Shown one piece after another: positions 37,701 to 49,780 of a stretch of 64,000 nucleotides of DNA. The notes under the pieces were generated by a model that was not told the origin of the DNA, did not search any database, and saw nothing but the letters and a program-made list of their open reading frames with translations. Position 1 is the stretch's first letter. Every line of letters starts with the position of its first letter. Position numbers and translations under genes: made by a program. Source of the stretch: Anastatus disparis (Eukaryota > Arthropoda > Insecta > Hymenoptera > Eupelmidae); assembly GCA_017163975.1 (NCBI GenBank), contig JAFFSR010000237.1, positions 3,658,001 through 3,722,000 of the forward strand. Reading direction: 5' to 3'.

Positions 37701-39275
37701 GTCAATAGTATATTTAAGAATCCTGACAATGTCTTTGTGAAAGTCAAAGCTATGGATATGATGTTTCGTGGTTTGCCGATCGATTGTACGGTAACAGATT
37801 TCGCTGGCGGAGCAGTTTGCGGTATGTTGAGGGATGCTGCGGATGACCTACAAAAGGACGGCGAAGATATGTACAGATTCTCCTTTCTTGGAGCGGTTAG
37901 TATGAATCGAGCTATCCAGTTTTTACGTCAAATAAATTTTGGCTTGCATGAAACTTTTTGAACTTATAATTTTTATGATCACGTAGATTTTTATTTTTGA
38001 TGATATAAATTTTAAATGTTTGGAATTAATTTAAGGAGAAAATTGAATTATTTTTAAATTTGGATGAAAGAATTTAGTGTAAAAAATACTTTTTGAAATT
38101 TATAACCATAATACACGTTCTAATATTTTGAAATAATCATCAAATATATCCATCCCAGAAAAATGATACACCGGCGAGAAAGCGTCTTCGAGTTTTACGA
38201 GGAGTTAAGAACTTAATGGATGTTGGCATAGTAGTTGAGTTTGATGGGAAGAAAAACATATCAATATGGGACGATGATTATTGTGATACTTTTAATGGCA
38301 CCGACGGTACCATCTTTCATCCTTGGCTTTACGAGGACGAAGATATCCCCTCATTTTCTCCAGATCTTTGCCGTAGCTTGAGCGCTACATTTGAAAAGCA
38401 CACTAAAGTTTCAGGTATTGTATTTCATAAAATTCAACAGTTTAGAACTATTTTAATTATATACAATTGTTTTAGGCTTATCAACAAATCGTTACACCGC
38501 ATTTTTGGGCGATCCTAATACAGACCCTACACAAAAATGTTTCTGTCCAACGCCAGATAGTTGCTACAAAAAAGGAGTGATGGATCTTTTTAAATGTGTT
38601 GGGGCTCCTCTTGTAGCTTCGCATCCTCATTTTTATTTAGCTGATGAAGAATATTTAAATATGGTGGAGGGCCTGAGTCCTTCAAAGGTAATATTGTAAT
38701 AAATAGAGATTTGTTCAAAGAAATTCTTATATTATAACTTTGTACGATACAGGATGAACATGGAATATTTTTGGATTTTGAACCGTTTGCTGGTTCTCCG
38801 TTAAGCGCAAGAAAACGTTTACAATTTAACATATTTATCAAAAAAGTTGATAAGTTCAAATTAATGAAAAACTTTCCTGAAGCATTATTACCAATTTTCT
38901 GGGTCGAAGAAGGTGTCGTTTTACCAGACGATTTATTAGCTCAGGTTAAAGCTGGTCATAAAGTGCTTGCAATCGTTAGGTAAAATTTTCAAATGATTTT
39001 TTTTATTTAAAAATCTATTTATCAGTTTTAAAAAAAAAGATATTTTATCATTCGTATAAATTTACAGCTGGATGAAGTGGCTAATGGTGGTAGGCGGCTT
39101 AGGATTATCAGGAGTCGCTGGATTCATGTATTATCAAGCTAGTCAAAAAGCAAATAAACTTGAAATTACAAAAGTATCGCAGAACGGTAGTAAGCCTAAT
39201 AGTACAGAAAAGAAATTATCTTCTTTAAACGTGAGCACATTACATCCAGCTCAAATACCACCGAATCTTGATTAA
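34765..39275 (+). CDS. SNMP1: Sensory neuron membrane protein 1 (CD36/SCARB family), 8 exons, 524 aa
   Basis: SNMP1 is a CD36-family membrane protein of olfactory neuron cilia that helps lipid pheromones reach odorant receptors. Coding exons are 34765-34872, 36843-37000, 37406-37608, 37693-37895, 38159-38414, 38476-38687, 38753-38979 and 39068-39275, all with GT-AG introns. Together they give 1,575 bases in one frame (524 residues plus stop), the usual family length. There is an N-terminal membrane segment (about 6-28), a large ectodomain, a second membrane segment (about 456-479) and a cytoplasmic tail of about 45 residues. Family features seen include [30 protein letters not shown], the GTDGTIFHP segment and LDFEP. 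The six ectodomain cysteines (C266, C295, C331, C333, C339, C350) fit the known CD36 disulfide pattern. Possible N-glycosylation sites are N65, N226, N257 and N270. The start ATG matches the usual SNMP1 N-terminus. No frameshift or missing key residue is seen. Confidence 0.96.
34873..36842 (+). other. SNMP1 intron 1 (1,970 bases)
   Basis: By far the longest SNMP1 intron, bounded by gtaagt and a pyrimidine-rich acceptor ending TTTTTAG. It separates the exon for the N-terminal membrane segment from the rest. No gene or transposon was recognised inside. The other introns are 405, 84, 263, 61, 65 and 88 bases; the 405-base intron 2 is enlarged by a SINE. Confidence 0.85.
37131..37330 (+). mobile_element. 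tRNA-derived SINE, copy 2 (inside SNMP1 intron 2)
   Basis: It starts ATGAGATCTTCAGTGG, as copy 3 does. It has an intact pol III A box (TGGCTCAGTCGG) and a B box (GAGTTCGAATCCC), then a body of about 120 bases and the tail GTTAAATAAAAT. The D-arm GCTCAGTCGGTAGAGC is identical to that of the tRNA-Lys gene at 45812, but the anticodon-arm is too altered to prove the parent tRNA. Near the 3' end CGTCGCTA (37270-37277) pairs perfectly with TAGCGACG (37305-37312), enclosing a second hairpin TTAGCA/TGCTAA. It lies sense to SNMP1 between exons 2 and 3. Its three-copy structure and its place in a spliced intron show it is not a functional tRNA. Confidence 0.88.
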
Positions 39276-39620
39276 GCTGACTGAATATTGATTCGATTGA
39301 AATTACATCATACTATTTGATTTTAAGGGAGTATCATGAACAGTTATTTATTACTATTTTTTATTAATTATAAGTTCTTTTAAACTAGTTTTATTGTATA
39401 CGATGTGTTGATTAGTACTTGTCATTTAATTTTAGAGATTGATGAAGGTCCACAAGTTTTGGTTATAACTGGAATTTTCTTTGAATATGCAAAATAATTT
39501 TCTGATGATTAAAAATAAAATTAGATATATGTAATAGTCAATGTCGATTTATAGATAAAACTAAAAATATTACGGGTACATATAAAGATACTAAAATAAA
39601 TCAGAAAACTATTTTCTAAA
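39276..39620 (+). other. SNMP1 3' UTR with two poly(A) signals
   Basis: Consensus AATAAA hexamers occur at 39514-39519 and 39595-39600, about 240 and 320 bases past the stop codon. Either or both could end the transcript. The exact cleavage site cannot be fixed from sequence. Confidence 0.5.
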
Positions 39621-42600
39621 TTTTAGAAAAATTTATAATCCGAAATTAGTGGACTTTCTTTCTACATAAAAAAATAATATTTTTACAGCATTTAAAATGT
39701 TATAGTTAATATCTTAATGTATAGAATTTATTTTTAAATTTTAGCCGAATGTATATTATAATAATTAAATATTTAATATTAAATAATATTAGTTATATAC
39801 GTACTGAAAGGAAATACAACGATAGAATGGAATGCAATTTGAGAAATGGAATTCGGAGCGGCCTAATAACTAAAAGAAAAAAGCAAAAATTTATAGCATT
39901 GTTAAAGTATCTATTTATTTGTATAATACAGCAATAACTAGTTTACATATAATTTAGACCAATATTAGCACTTAAAGTTGGTTAATTATATCTGTCGACG
40001 TGACAAAAAACGATTAATTATCGCAAAATAAATTGTGGATAATTAAATTAGCCGTTATAGATAGAATTGTTTTACTCATATTTTATACACAGAATAAATA
40101 TGAGCAATTTACTTATGTATGACTTTATACCACTGTATTAAATTTTTTATGAAAAATACGATGCTATTTTATTAAAAGTACTTAACTTTTAATGTACATA
40201 CATAACGTTTTAAAGCATATAAAATAAATTAATATTTATAAACAATAAAGTAACCGAACGAATGTACAGAGAGGGTAGATTTAATCATAAGAAATTCATG
40301 AACCAAACGTTATTGTTATAAACTTTATTTTTAAGTTTGTACACTGAAGAGTGAGGTCTAATTTTTCACAAATAAAAATACTTTTAAATTCCATAAATTA
40401 TCATAGCCTCTTTTAATTAGCCTTATTAGCAATAATTGACAATTAGGCATTTAAATAATCTAGCTCCATCATTATGGCATAATGAAATTATACCAATATT
40501 GATTTTCCATTTGTCTTTTGTCAATTAATCTAATGAGCAAACTGTAAACAATTCATAAATTGAAACTTAACTGTAAACGCCCGTTTTCAAATTATGATTT
40601 TGGTTTTTAATAATGAAAGTTACTCAAGGATTACTCGAAAGTGCTTAATGTTACGGGAATATTAAATAAGTTTTTGACCTAATTCGTAAATCGAAGCGCA
40701 TCAATATTTGAGTATCATTAAAATCGAACTCTATAGGTAAGGTAAAGTATATAAATTTGTATTTGCTGAATTCAACTTAAATTTTTATTTATTCATAAAC
40801 TATTGTATTTTTATTATGAGATTTACAAGATGCAAATTTGGTGACAGAGTTATACAATTAAAAATGTAAATTTTATTAAAATAATATAGTAGTAAATTTT
40901 TCCAAAAGTCAATTTTTTATGTCTTAAATGAAATGTATTTCAATAGATTTTTTCATAAATTATGGAATTTAAAATTTAACTTTTCGCTCGATCTCCAAAA
41001 AAATATGTTAATTTAATTTTAATAAAAATTTGTTCTATTGTTAAATTAAAATATACAACATTAACATTATCAAAAAAATTATTTAAAACTTTGTTTAAAT
41101 AATAAACTAACCAGACATGACTAATAAAGATAATCCAACAAAAATTAACTCACTTTACCAGTAGACTAAAAAGATAAATTGAATAATTACTTTAAATTTA
41201 TGAAGCTAAAGCAATGCCTAAATGAATGAAGGGTCAGTAGAGGAAAAAAAAATCAAGGAAGAAGGGACAGGTGACAGCTCAATATATGCATAACCATGCA
41301 TATATACACGCACGAGGAAACGAAAAAACATCAAAGCATTTTGCCATATACGTATAAGCAGTACGCAACACGCTTCGGGAGGTTTTTACCTTCCCTCTCA
41401 TATGCATGTGTATATATATATATTTTTTCTTCTTCCTCCAACCGTGTGGCTCAATTCTCTTTTCTCTCTACCCCAGTTTAAAAGGAAAAGCTGATTTAGG
41501 GTTGCCGCTTCACAGAGCAAATGTAGCGCATAATTTAAAGAGCAGATGCTCCACGCGCGCTCTTCGTGTATATACAGTATATATACATATAGTCATGAAG
41601 CGTGTGCTTTGGACAATAAATACCTTCAACATGGAGAATCGACTCATCGATCTGTGGTCTCTCTTCTTTTCTCTATATATCTATACTATTAAAGTTTGTA
41701 AAATAGTGCTCGTGACGCTGATGGCTTGTTGTTAAAACGTTTTGGGACGAGATTTTTTTTTTCCTCTCCTCTCCTTAACTTCTTGGATGCGTGCATTCTT
41801 TTTATCGTTTAATCACTTTTAAAGCTGCGCCTCGATAGGACTTTTAAAAAATCCTGCTCAGCATCTGTGCTACTGAATACATTTAAATTTAAAGATCATT
41901 GTTATGGTTTTCCTCTGTCAAGGGTTATATATGTTTTTTTTTCCAGAGCGCTTTGTTAAGTATCCACCCTATTATATTAATTTTGCATATTTTAAATAAA
42001 TTTTAAATAAATTTTGCTTTAAAATTAAAATATTGGTAGAATGAATATGAATATTATCTATAAGATTTATTATTGAAAAATGTATAGAATCAAAAAAGAG
42101 TTTTAAAAATGATAAAATTAAAAAATGAAATACAAGATTGAAATAAAATTATTTGACGTTTATAAATATCGAGAAAAATTGAAATAAAAGAAAATGCATA
42201 ATAGTTATATCATGTTTCAATTTTTTTAAATTATAATTAAAAAAAAATGTTCTTATTAGCCAAAAATCGATTGCATTAAAAAGTATTGGATTTTCAATAC
42301 TCAATATAAGCTTCAAAAAAGTAAAAATAAAAAATGAATGACCTTAATTAAAATTAAAAATAATAACTTAGAGTTAATACAAAATGATATTAATGGTTAC
42401 AATCAAAGCAATAATTTAAGAAAATAAAATGCATTAGCTTTTACATGATTCACAAACATTATAGAATTGAATTTTTAAGTAAATTTATTCATGAGTCACG
42501 AAGAATTTTGGATTCCCGAATTAGATAACATTTTTCAATTTCCGGTGAATCAATAGTTTAAAATTATTATTATTTTAATCCAAAAACCCGAAATTCTCTC

Positions 42601-43550
42601 AGACTAATGAATTAATTTGCTTGCCAATTTGACTGAATATTTCTTATAGGTCATATAATATGCTTATGTATTTTTTTTTCTAAAATTAAAGTTTCAGTGA
42701 TAATTATTGATGTAATTGCTTATTAACCGATAAGGTAGGATTCTTCTTTGGAGTTACACCTCATTAATTATCTAAAAAATTTATCTTTTCTAAAAATGTT
42801 CGATCGACTTTTTTTTCATTTGCTTCTAAATTATGGCGATACGCAAAGAAGCAATAAAGATAAGAACAGAAAAATTTAACGATATAAATAAAAGTGCTTA
42901 TTATCTCCAACAGTTTATTAAAATTTCAGCAAAATATTTTTTTTAGTTTTGAACTTTTTCAATTTTTTTAAAAAATAATAAAATCTAATTACATCTATAG
43001 TTCAAAACAATTTTAATTATATTGAAAACTATTTTTTTACGTAAATGAACTTTATTCTACTATGAGAAAGCATAATTTTTATTATTACACAGTAAATACA
43101 ATTATACACATTACTTCATAATAGAAGACTGAACGAATAGTATAAGATAAAAATAGAACATTATCATTTATATAATTATAGAATAATTATACATGTTGAA
43201 ATCATTATTTTGTGTGTATAAACATATTGTTTATTATAATATTTTAAATAAATAAAATTAAAAAAATCATTTTGTTACTCAACAAATAAAATTTTTTTTA
43301 CTTTTTAATTAAATTATAAATTTTTTAAACATAAAATTTTATACAAATAAATTATTTGATATTTTTAATAAATTTTCTTTTTATGATTTCATTTAATAAA
43401 AAGTAATATTAAGCTTTATTCCGTGGAGAAAATCATTAAACTTAACTTTTTTTTCAAAAATCATCAATGTTATTCTTAGAATTTGGACACTTTAGAGCCA
43501 TATTTGTCATTAGAGATTCCCACCGGAGTTGTATACGCGCCTCCCGCAAG
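39621..43550. other. Gene-free stretch
   Basis: AT-rich intergenic DNA with a mixed island at about 41,270-41,780. No gene, RNA gene or transposon terminus recognised. Open frames here are short and of simple composition. Confidence 0.6.
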
Positions 43551-43632
43551 GACGAGGTGGCCGAGTGGTTAAGGCGTTGGACTGCTAATCCAATGTGCTC
43601 TGCACGCGTGGGTTCGAATCCCATCCTCGTCG
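43551..43632 (+). tRNA. tRNA-Ser(GCT)
   Basis: 82 bases. The acceptor stem GACGAGG pairs with CCTCGTC, followed by the discriminator G. The D-arm region contains TGGCCGAGTGGTTAAGGC (A box), and the anticodon stem TTGGA/TCCAA encloses loop CTGCTAA with anticodon GCT. There is a long variable arm, as expected for serine, and the T-arm is GGGTTCGAATCCC (B box). CCA is not encoded, as in eukaryotes. A T run four bases downstream serves as the pol III terminator. It decodes AGC/AGT serine codons. Confidence 0.97.
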
Positions 43633-45811
43633 AAATTTTTTTTTCATTTTTTTCCAGCATCAAATAAATATTTGAACGTTTATAGCAATATAAATTTCGT
43701 CCATCTATATTGAATGTCAGGCCTTATTACTGACGCTTGACCGGTTACCGTCAATTTGATTTTTTTTTCATTTGAAATGTTTATAATTTGATTTCTAGAG
43801 ATATTTTAAGATTAAACTTGAGCGTAATACAAATTTAATATTAATGATTTATTATAATTAATAATTCAGTTAATAAATTAGTATTAATATTTAACATTTG
43901 TATTATCCGCTATACATTTTGTCATTCACAAAGATTAAATTTATCACTGTCCGAAAAATATTGATATTTTCATTATAATTTTTTTTATTATTGAGCGTAT
44001 AATATTTTTATAATTTTTAATTTAAAAAAAAATTGTCTTTATACATATTTTCTTATTAAACCAAGTATACTTTAACATTAAAACGTATTTTTTATACATT
44101 TCTTATAACTTCCATTCACTTTTTCTTAGATGCATTAATCTGTGAAATACTTCATCTATGAAGCAATTTGATTGCATAATCTGTAATAATTGTAAGACGT
44201 TTTTTAAGAAATTTTGTTACGAAAATTTCTAATTCGTTTTATATGTCATTTAAATTTTTTACTGAAAGTTTGTAATTGTACTTTTGGATTTTAATTAAAA
44301 CAAAAAAAAAATAAATAAATGTAATTAAAATTAAAAAAAAAATTTTTTTATGATTTTTAATTTACTTTCAATATATTTAATCGATATCTATTTATCTTTC
44401 ATAATATGTTTCTGGTTATTATTTCAAATATTTTCACCATCATAAAAATATCTATTATAAAAACTATCATTTCTTAAAATAATTGTATCTGAATTTTGTC
44501 TAATTACTTTTTTTATGTTTATATCAATTAAAAATTTATAAATGCTCCAGAAATAGATATTTTTCTTATATGTCATTCGTGGGTAATCATTTTTCTTTAT
44601 ATAATAACATAGTAATTGATATATTATGAATAATTGGATATTAAAATTTAAATCATCATAGAATATTTTTCGTACATTATAATTATTTATTTTATGGATT
44701 TATTTTCACAAGTTCAATCAATCAATCTTAAAATCTTTAATTTATAAATAGCATTTACAGAAACTTTATATTCTGAATTAGATTGATTCGATAATTTCTC
44801 TACTTGTTTCTTATCGCTAACGATTGCTACCTTAAAAACATGACGTAATAAAATCACATAAATTGCACGTGTAATTGTATTGTAACATTAAATATCGTGT
44901 AATAAATTATCGGGGACAGAACTTTTTAGTCTTAAATCAATAAAGTCGACGGTTACATAACTTAGAGGAAAACACGCGTTTATTTAGTGATAGAATACGT
45001 ACAACTAAAGGTTTCTTCTTTATCGATATAGAAGCATCGAGTAGAGTTTTACTTTTTTTTCATTTATAATTTATTTTTATTTATAAAACGAAATAATTCA
45101 TCTAACATTTTATTTTATACCTTCGTATTTTTTATTGCAATACGATGTTAATTATAGTTTAAAATATTAAACGGATTTACGTAATCAAAAGTTGAATGTA
45201 CTGTAAGAAGTTTTAATGTTATTTTAATCCAATTTCAATCCAATTTTAAACGTTACAGTAAAACGTAATAATTAAAAAAATTTTTGAAACTTATGTAATT
45301 AAAATAAATTATCTAATATAAATTTTTATAGTTTCATCATTTTATAATATTCAGTATACTTATTTTTTCTATAAAATTAATAATAAATGAAAACTATGAA
45401 TATCAAAATAAATTTTTGACAATGGAGTATAATACAATGGAATAAATAAATAATTAAATAGTTGAATTAAATAAAATATGCTCTAATTTGTGAATGAATA
45501 ATAATTTTGAAATTAAATTGTTTATCTATTTGTATATATGATTATAAATTATTTATAAAGGTTTAAAATACGTATTTATAAATAAAATATTGACTGTTAG
45601 TCTCATTAATTGCAATAATTAATTATAATAATTATAGTACAGTCACGTTCAAAATAACTGATTCAGACTAAAAAAAATAATAAAAACACTTAAATCATCG
45701 TATTTTTACAAAAAAATTGAAAAAATTTTTTTTTTTAATTTTCGGTAAAATGGTCTGAAATTTCATGAAATTTGAAATGCCAGTGGAACTTTAAAATTCA
45801 CTCGCTTCCAA
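43633..45811. other. Gene-free stretch between the two tRNA genes
   Basis: Very AT-rich DNA with poly-A and poly-T tracts and no recognised gene. Its right end contains a possible transposon terminus at 45638. Confidence 0.6.
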
Positions 45812-45981
45812 GCCCGGCTAGCTCAGTCGGTAGAGCATGAGACTCTTAATCTCAGGGTCGTGGGTTCGAGCCCCACGTTGGGCGAAATTTTTGCTTCTTT
45901 TTGCAAAATATTACATTTAAATAACAGATAAACATATTTTTACAATTTTTGTGAAAACGGACATTATTTAGACACCCTGTA
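45638..45981. mobile_element. Possible decayed inverted-repeat element around tRNA-Lys
   Basis: The left end reads TATAGTACAG and continues TCACGTTCAAAATAACTG. The right end, read on the minus strand, is TATAGTTACAG and continues GGTGTCTAAATAATGTC. The outermost bases match well and the next 20 or so only loosely, as in old mariner-like ends. The tRNA-Lys gene lies between them. Chance similarity in AT-rich DNA is possible. Confidence 0.22.
45812..45884 (+). tRNA. tRNA-Lys(CTT)
   Basis: 73 bases. The acceptor stem GCCCGGC pairs with GTTGGGC (two G-T pairs), with discriminator G. The A box is TAGCTCAGTCGG. The anticodon stem TGAGA/TCTCA encloses loop CTCTTAA with anticodon CTT. The T-arm is GGGTTCGAGCCCC (B box). 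A TTTTT lies just downstream. No intron and no encoded CCA. It is about 2.2 kb from tRNA-Ser(GCT), on the same strand. Confidence 0.97.
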
Positions 45982-46262
45982 ACTATAAATGTTTAATTTT
46001 TTTAATGAAAATCTTAAATTGTTTAAACAAATAATAAAACACTTATAGGTAAAGATTTCAATTTTTGTTTTATTGTAAATTACACCGCTTCGAAAGTCAT
46101 AAGTCTATTAAAAAAAGCAGGAGTAAAATATTTATATAAAAAATAACAACACACAAAATCAAATAATAAAATTAACATTAAAAATTTTAAACGAAAATCA
46201 GGTACTTTGTCGAAAGTATTGTTCTGTTTCTATTCGGTATTTTTAATGGAACGAAAATTTAG
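45885..46262. other. Gene-free spacer
   Basis: AT-rich sequence between tRNA-Lys and the minisatellite. Apart from the possible transposon end at about 45971-45981, nothing was recognised. Confidence 0.6.
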
Positions 46263-46430
46263 TTTCATTTTGATTAGTTTTTTAAAAAGAGAACGAAACT
46301 CTCGTTTTATTTTTGTTCGTTTTTTACAAAATAACTAAAATCTCATTCTATTTTTGTTCAAAAAGTACGAGAATTTCGCTCCACTTTGATTCGTTTTTTG
46401 GAAAAAGAATGAGACTTCGGTTCTATTTTT
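46263..46430. repeat. Degenerate minisatellite, about four units of 33-42 bases
   Basis: Units begin near 46263, 46305, 46346 and 46379. Each contains a TTTTGTTCGTTTTTT-like core followed by an A-rich GAACGAAACTCTCG-like end. The units differ by substitutions, and the third is shortened. It lies just downstream (minus-strand sense) of the Penelope-like remnant and shares a TTTCGTTTTGTTC flavour with the hairpin at 46771, so it may belong to the same element. Confidence 0.6.
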
Positions 46431-46770
46431 TTTCTAATATGAAATAAAATCAAAATTTAATTTTCTTTTGATATAAATGCTTGTGTACACATGTTATAAT
46501 TTTTCTGAAAAATAGTTATTTTATATTATTATATGTTAGCTGCTTTCTTAAAAAAAGAATTCATACATAAAAAAGTTTCATTTGCAATATCAAGTTATTA
46601 AGGTAATAAAAAGCTAATAGCTATAGAAATATGATTATTTCAATTTTATTTTCAATGAAACAATGAAATTTAAAAATCAAAAGTAAAAAATATGTAAATA
46701 AAGAGTAGAATGTAAGCAATAATTTTATTATTGAATAAATGAATAATTAAATAATTTGAATAACGTTCTG

Positions 46771-46807
46771 TAGTTTCGTTTTGTTCATCGGAACCAAAAC
46801 GAAACTA
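46771..46807. repeat. Perfect 13-base inverted repeat with 11-base loop
   Basis: TAGTTTCGTTTTG (46771-46783) is the exact reverse complement of CAAAACGAAACTA (46795-46807). The loop can add three more pairs (TTC/GAA) past a single bulged C, leaving ATCG. A direct copy of TTTCGTTTTGTTC follows at about 46819. It lies at the downstream end of the GIY-YIG remnant. Confidence 0.85.
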
Positions 46808-47193
46808 TACTTTTAAATTTCGTTTTGTTCTTATCGGAATATTTATATTGTTCATGAGAAAAAAATACGGAATTAGTTTCTTGAATCTTGTAGTACTCCA
46901 TTTGTTGTGTGCGTGTAAGTATTGCCAAAAATTCTCTTTTTTGTGTTATTTTCACGCCTAACTTTTGTAGCACCATCCAAAATTAATTCTTTGCTGCGTA
47001 TTCATTAATATGCTTTTGGCACGACCGATTTTTCATTTTGGTTTTTTACATCTCTCACATGTTGATCAAATCTACATTTTAATTTTCGAGAGCTTTGATC
47101 AATATAAACGTAATTTCAATCCTCGCACGGTATTTTATAAACTATGTGACTCATTTCAACTGTGTCGAATCTCTGTTTTTATCAAGCCTGAAT
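46785..47193 (-). pseudogene. Decayed Penelope-like element: GIY-YIG endonuclease remnant
   Basis: On the minus strand from 47142 the frame reads VYKIPCED, stop, NYVYIDQSSRKLKCRFDQH, then VRDVKNQNEKSVV. This is the N-terminal part of a GIY-YIG nuclease of the Penelope-like type: YKI in place of GIY, a cysteine after it, YID in place of YIG, and the catalytic arginine region in SSRKLKCRFDQH. An internal stop replaces the usual second cysteine, and a frameshift follows near 47015. Reading then continues in other frames, including a 63-codon frame at 46976-46785 with QKREFLAIL, matching the KKREF region of these elements. Upstream, FRLDKNRDST (47191-47162) fits the linker before the domain. A further stretch to about 47735 (INEHLNNIFSFKLSF) may be linker too. 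These elements are retrotransposons; this copy is dead. No reverse transcriptase domain was found. Confidence 0.62.
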
Positions 47194-48780
47194 AACTGTA
47201 GTTTATTTAAATTTTTGCAGTTAAAGTTATTTTTGACTGAAATATTATTAAATCAAGTCTCTAAAAAGTAATAAAATAAATTATAGCGAAAGTCAAGTAC
47301 GTACATACGTTCATACAAGTGATTTAATAATATTCATATAAATATATTTATTTTGATTTAATCATTTCTTTTCGACGAACGGGAGACGTAATGAGCACTC
47401 TTTAAAATCCTAGTTATAGAAAAAAGTTTTCAAAAATTATCTAATAATTTGAAGATTAATTGATGAGTAATTATAAAGAAATAAGAATCCTTTTGAAATC
47501 ATAAAACTTTATGACCTTTACTTTTATTCCATGTAGAGTTAAGACGTAAAGATGATGTTTTTAAAAGATAATTTAAAACTGAAAATATTATTTAGATGTT
47601 CATTTATGATTGGTATTCTAATATCAAGGGGAAGCGTTTTATTAAAATTTTCGTTTACTTGTCTAACAATACCGTTTTTCATAATAGTCCAATGTTTTTT
47701 AAATTTTAATATTTTTTTTCAAACAGTTCAATCTATAATTCTTAATATTAATAATAACTGATGGATGAAGAAGACTAAATTAATTAATAATATTATTAAA
47801 TAAATTATAAACTTTGAATAAAATAAAATAAATATTCACAATTACTTATAGTATGTGGTTCGTCATTGGAATTTTAAATTAAAGTCACGATTAATTAATG
47901 TAAATTAAACTTATTAATAGATTGGAATAGATAGTAATTTAAAAATTTCAAATATTAGCATTTCAATAACTTTAATTTCAATTATTTCATTGATTTATAT
48001 ATTAAAAATGACAAAAGTTTAATGTTAATATTGAAATTCAAAATTTGATAATAAAATACAAATATTAATTCAAGCACTTCAAATATAATAAAATATTTTT
48101 TCTGCAATAAAATTAATTGCCGAATATCCTTGTTATATAGCTGCTCCTCCAAATTTATTGAATGAAATTAACGATACAGCATATTAATTTAATAAATTTA
48201 AAAATTTATCAATAAACAATGTAGAGTGAACAGCCTGCTAATTAAATCCCGCGCACATACTTTTCGAAATGATATTAATATTCACGATTGTATATATACA
48301 GTCGTTTATGAATGTAATAAATTAATTATTATCCTTTTTCAGCAAATATGATTTCGAGTTTATAATAAATTTCTCAATTTGAACGAATAAATTGTAAAAT
48401 TTTGTAGAAATTTTTGCCATTAGCCACTCGGTCTTGCAGTTCGATTTTCTCTTCCATCAATCCAAACTAATGGGATTTGGACGCTTAGATAAACTCAATC
48501 GAGATAAGTGCGGTTAATTCAAGAAAAACATTTAGCACATCCAAGCTCTTTCGAAACATGATAAACTTTGTGTACTACATTGTCAAAGATACTTCAGACA
48601 ATCGGTCAGCAAAAAAAAGAAATAAAATAATAATAATAAAGACCAGAAACAAATTGTTTATTTGAAATGTCTTGTTTCTCTAATCAAGTAACATGGGGGT
48701 TATATAGGCTAAAAGTATACTTAATAGCACAATGAATTTCTTTGTTCGCATAATATATACTTGGAATATATACTTCAAAG

Positions 48781-48803
48781 ATATATATATATATATATAT
48801 ATA
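48781..48803. repeat. TA microsatellite
   Basis: An alternating AT run of about 23 bases. Confidence 0.9.
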
Positions 48804-49717
48804 CTTATAAGATCAACCACTTCTCTTATACTGATTCTAAAAGTTCATTGCACTTGGCGTCCTGCTGTTACTGCTGTACTTATACTATTGTTGTAATATA
48901 CACATACCAATGAAATAAGAGAAAAAATAAAAACAACATGACCGACTTGGCCACGTAGTAAAACTTTGCAGTTATATAGCCCAAACATTCTGGCACCCAG
49001 GTTTTAACCTTTTTTTTTCTCTTTTTAATATTATATATGGCGTGTCGACAAAAACTTGGCGACACGATGGATATTATTGTTCTCGCTCTCGTGGATATGA
49101 GAAAAAAAAAATATGCGTTTTATCGATCCTTCAAAATTTCCTTTTTTTACTTTATGTATATACACGAGGAGCACGAATTGTAGGCAGTATTTTATCAACA
49201 ATGTGTGCTTTAAGAAGTTGACATAGATATTTCTTTCAGTAAAGTGGCTTTTAAACGCAGTAGTTGTGTCTGGTGACACATATTCTTTTTTTTAAGAATG
49301 AGATTTTTACTTTATACGTAGGGTGCACGTGCCTCGATATTGATTATCGCTTATATGTGTTATATTAAGAAAAATAAAAAATATATATATACTTATGAAA
49401 ATAATTTTAAATATATAAGATTTACAACATATTTAAAAAAAGGAAAACATTTTTGTAATGAATAACGATGAAAAGTATATGAAGAAAAATTCTATAGGAA
49501 TAATTACTATATGACATTGTAACCGTGGAACATATTTGAATTTGTATAAAAAAAACTATCAAACAGTATAAATTAATATACACATATACATTTGACCATA
49601 TAGATTTTTTACTATAAACGTAGCAATTTTTATTGTACAAACAGTCATTTATATAGTAAATATAATAATGTATAATAATAGGGTATAACAAATGATAACA
49701 AATATTACAGAAATAAC

Positions 49718-49780
49718 TATGATGATAATGATGAAGATGTTAACGATGTTGACAATGACGCTAATAATAGTAAAAATAAT
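49718..49780. repeat. Imperfect GAT/AAT trinucleotide repeat
   Basis: Repeated GAT, AAT and GAC triplets. In one frame it would encode an Asp/Asn-rich stretch, but no surrounding gene is seen. Confidence 0.55.

Noticed and set aside
38590..38859. 89-codon minus-strand open frame
   Set aside because: It is a shadow of SNMP1 exons 6-7 on the opposite strand.
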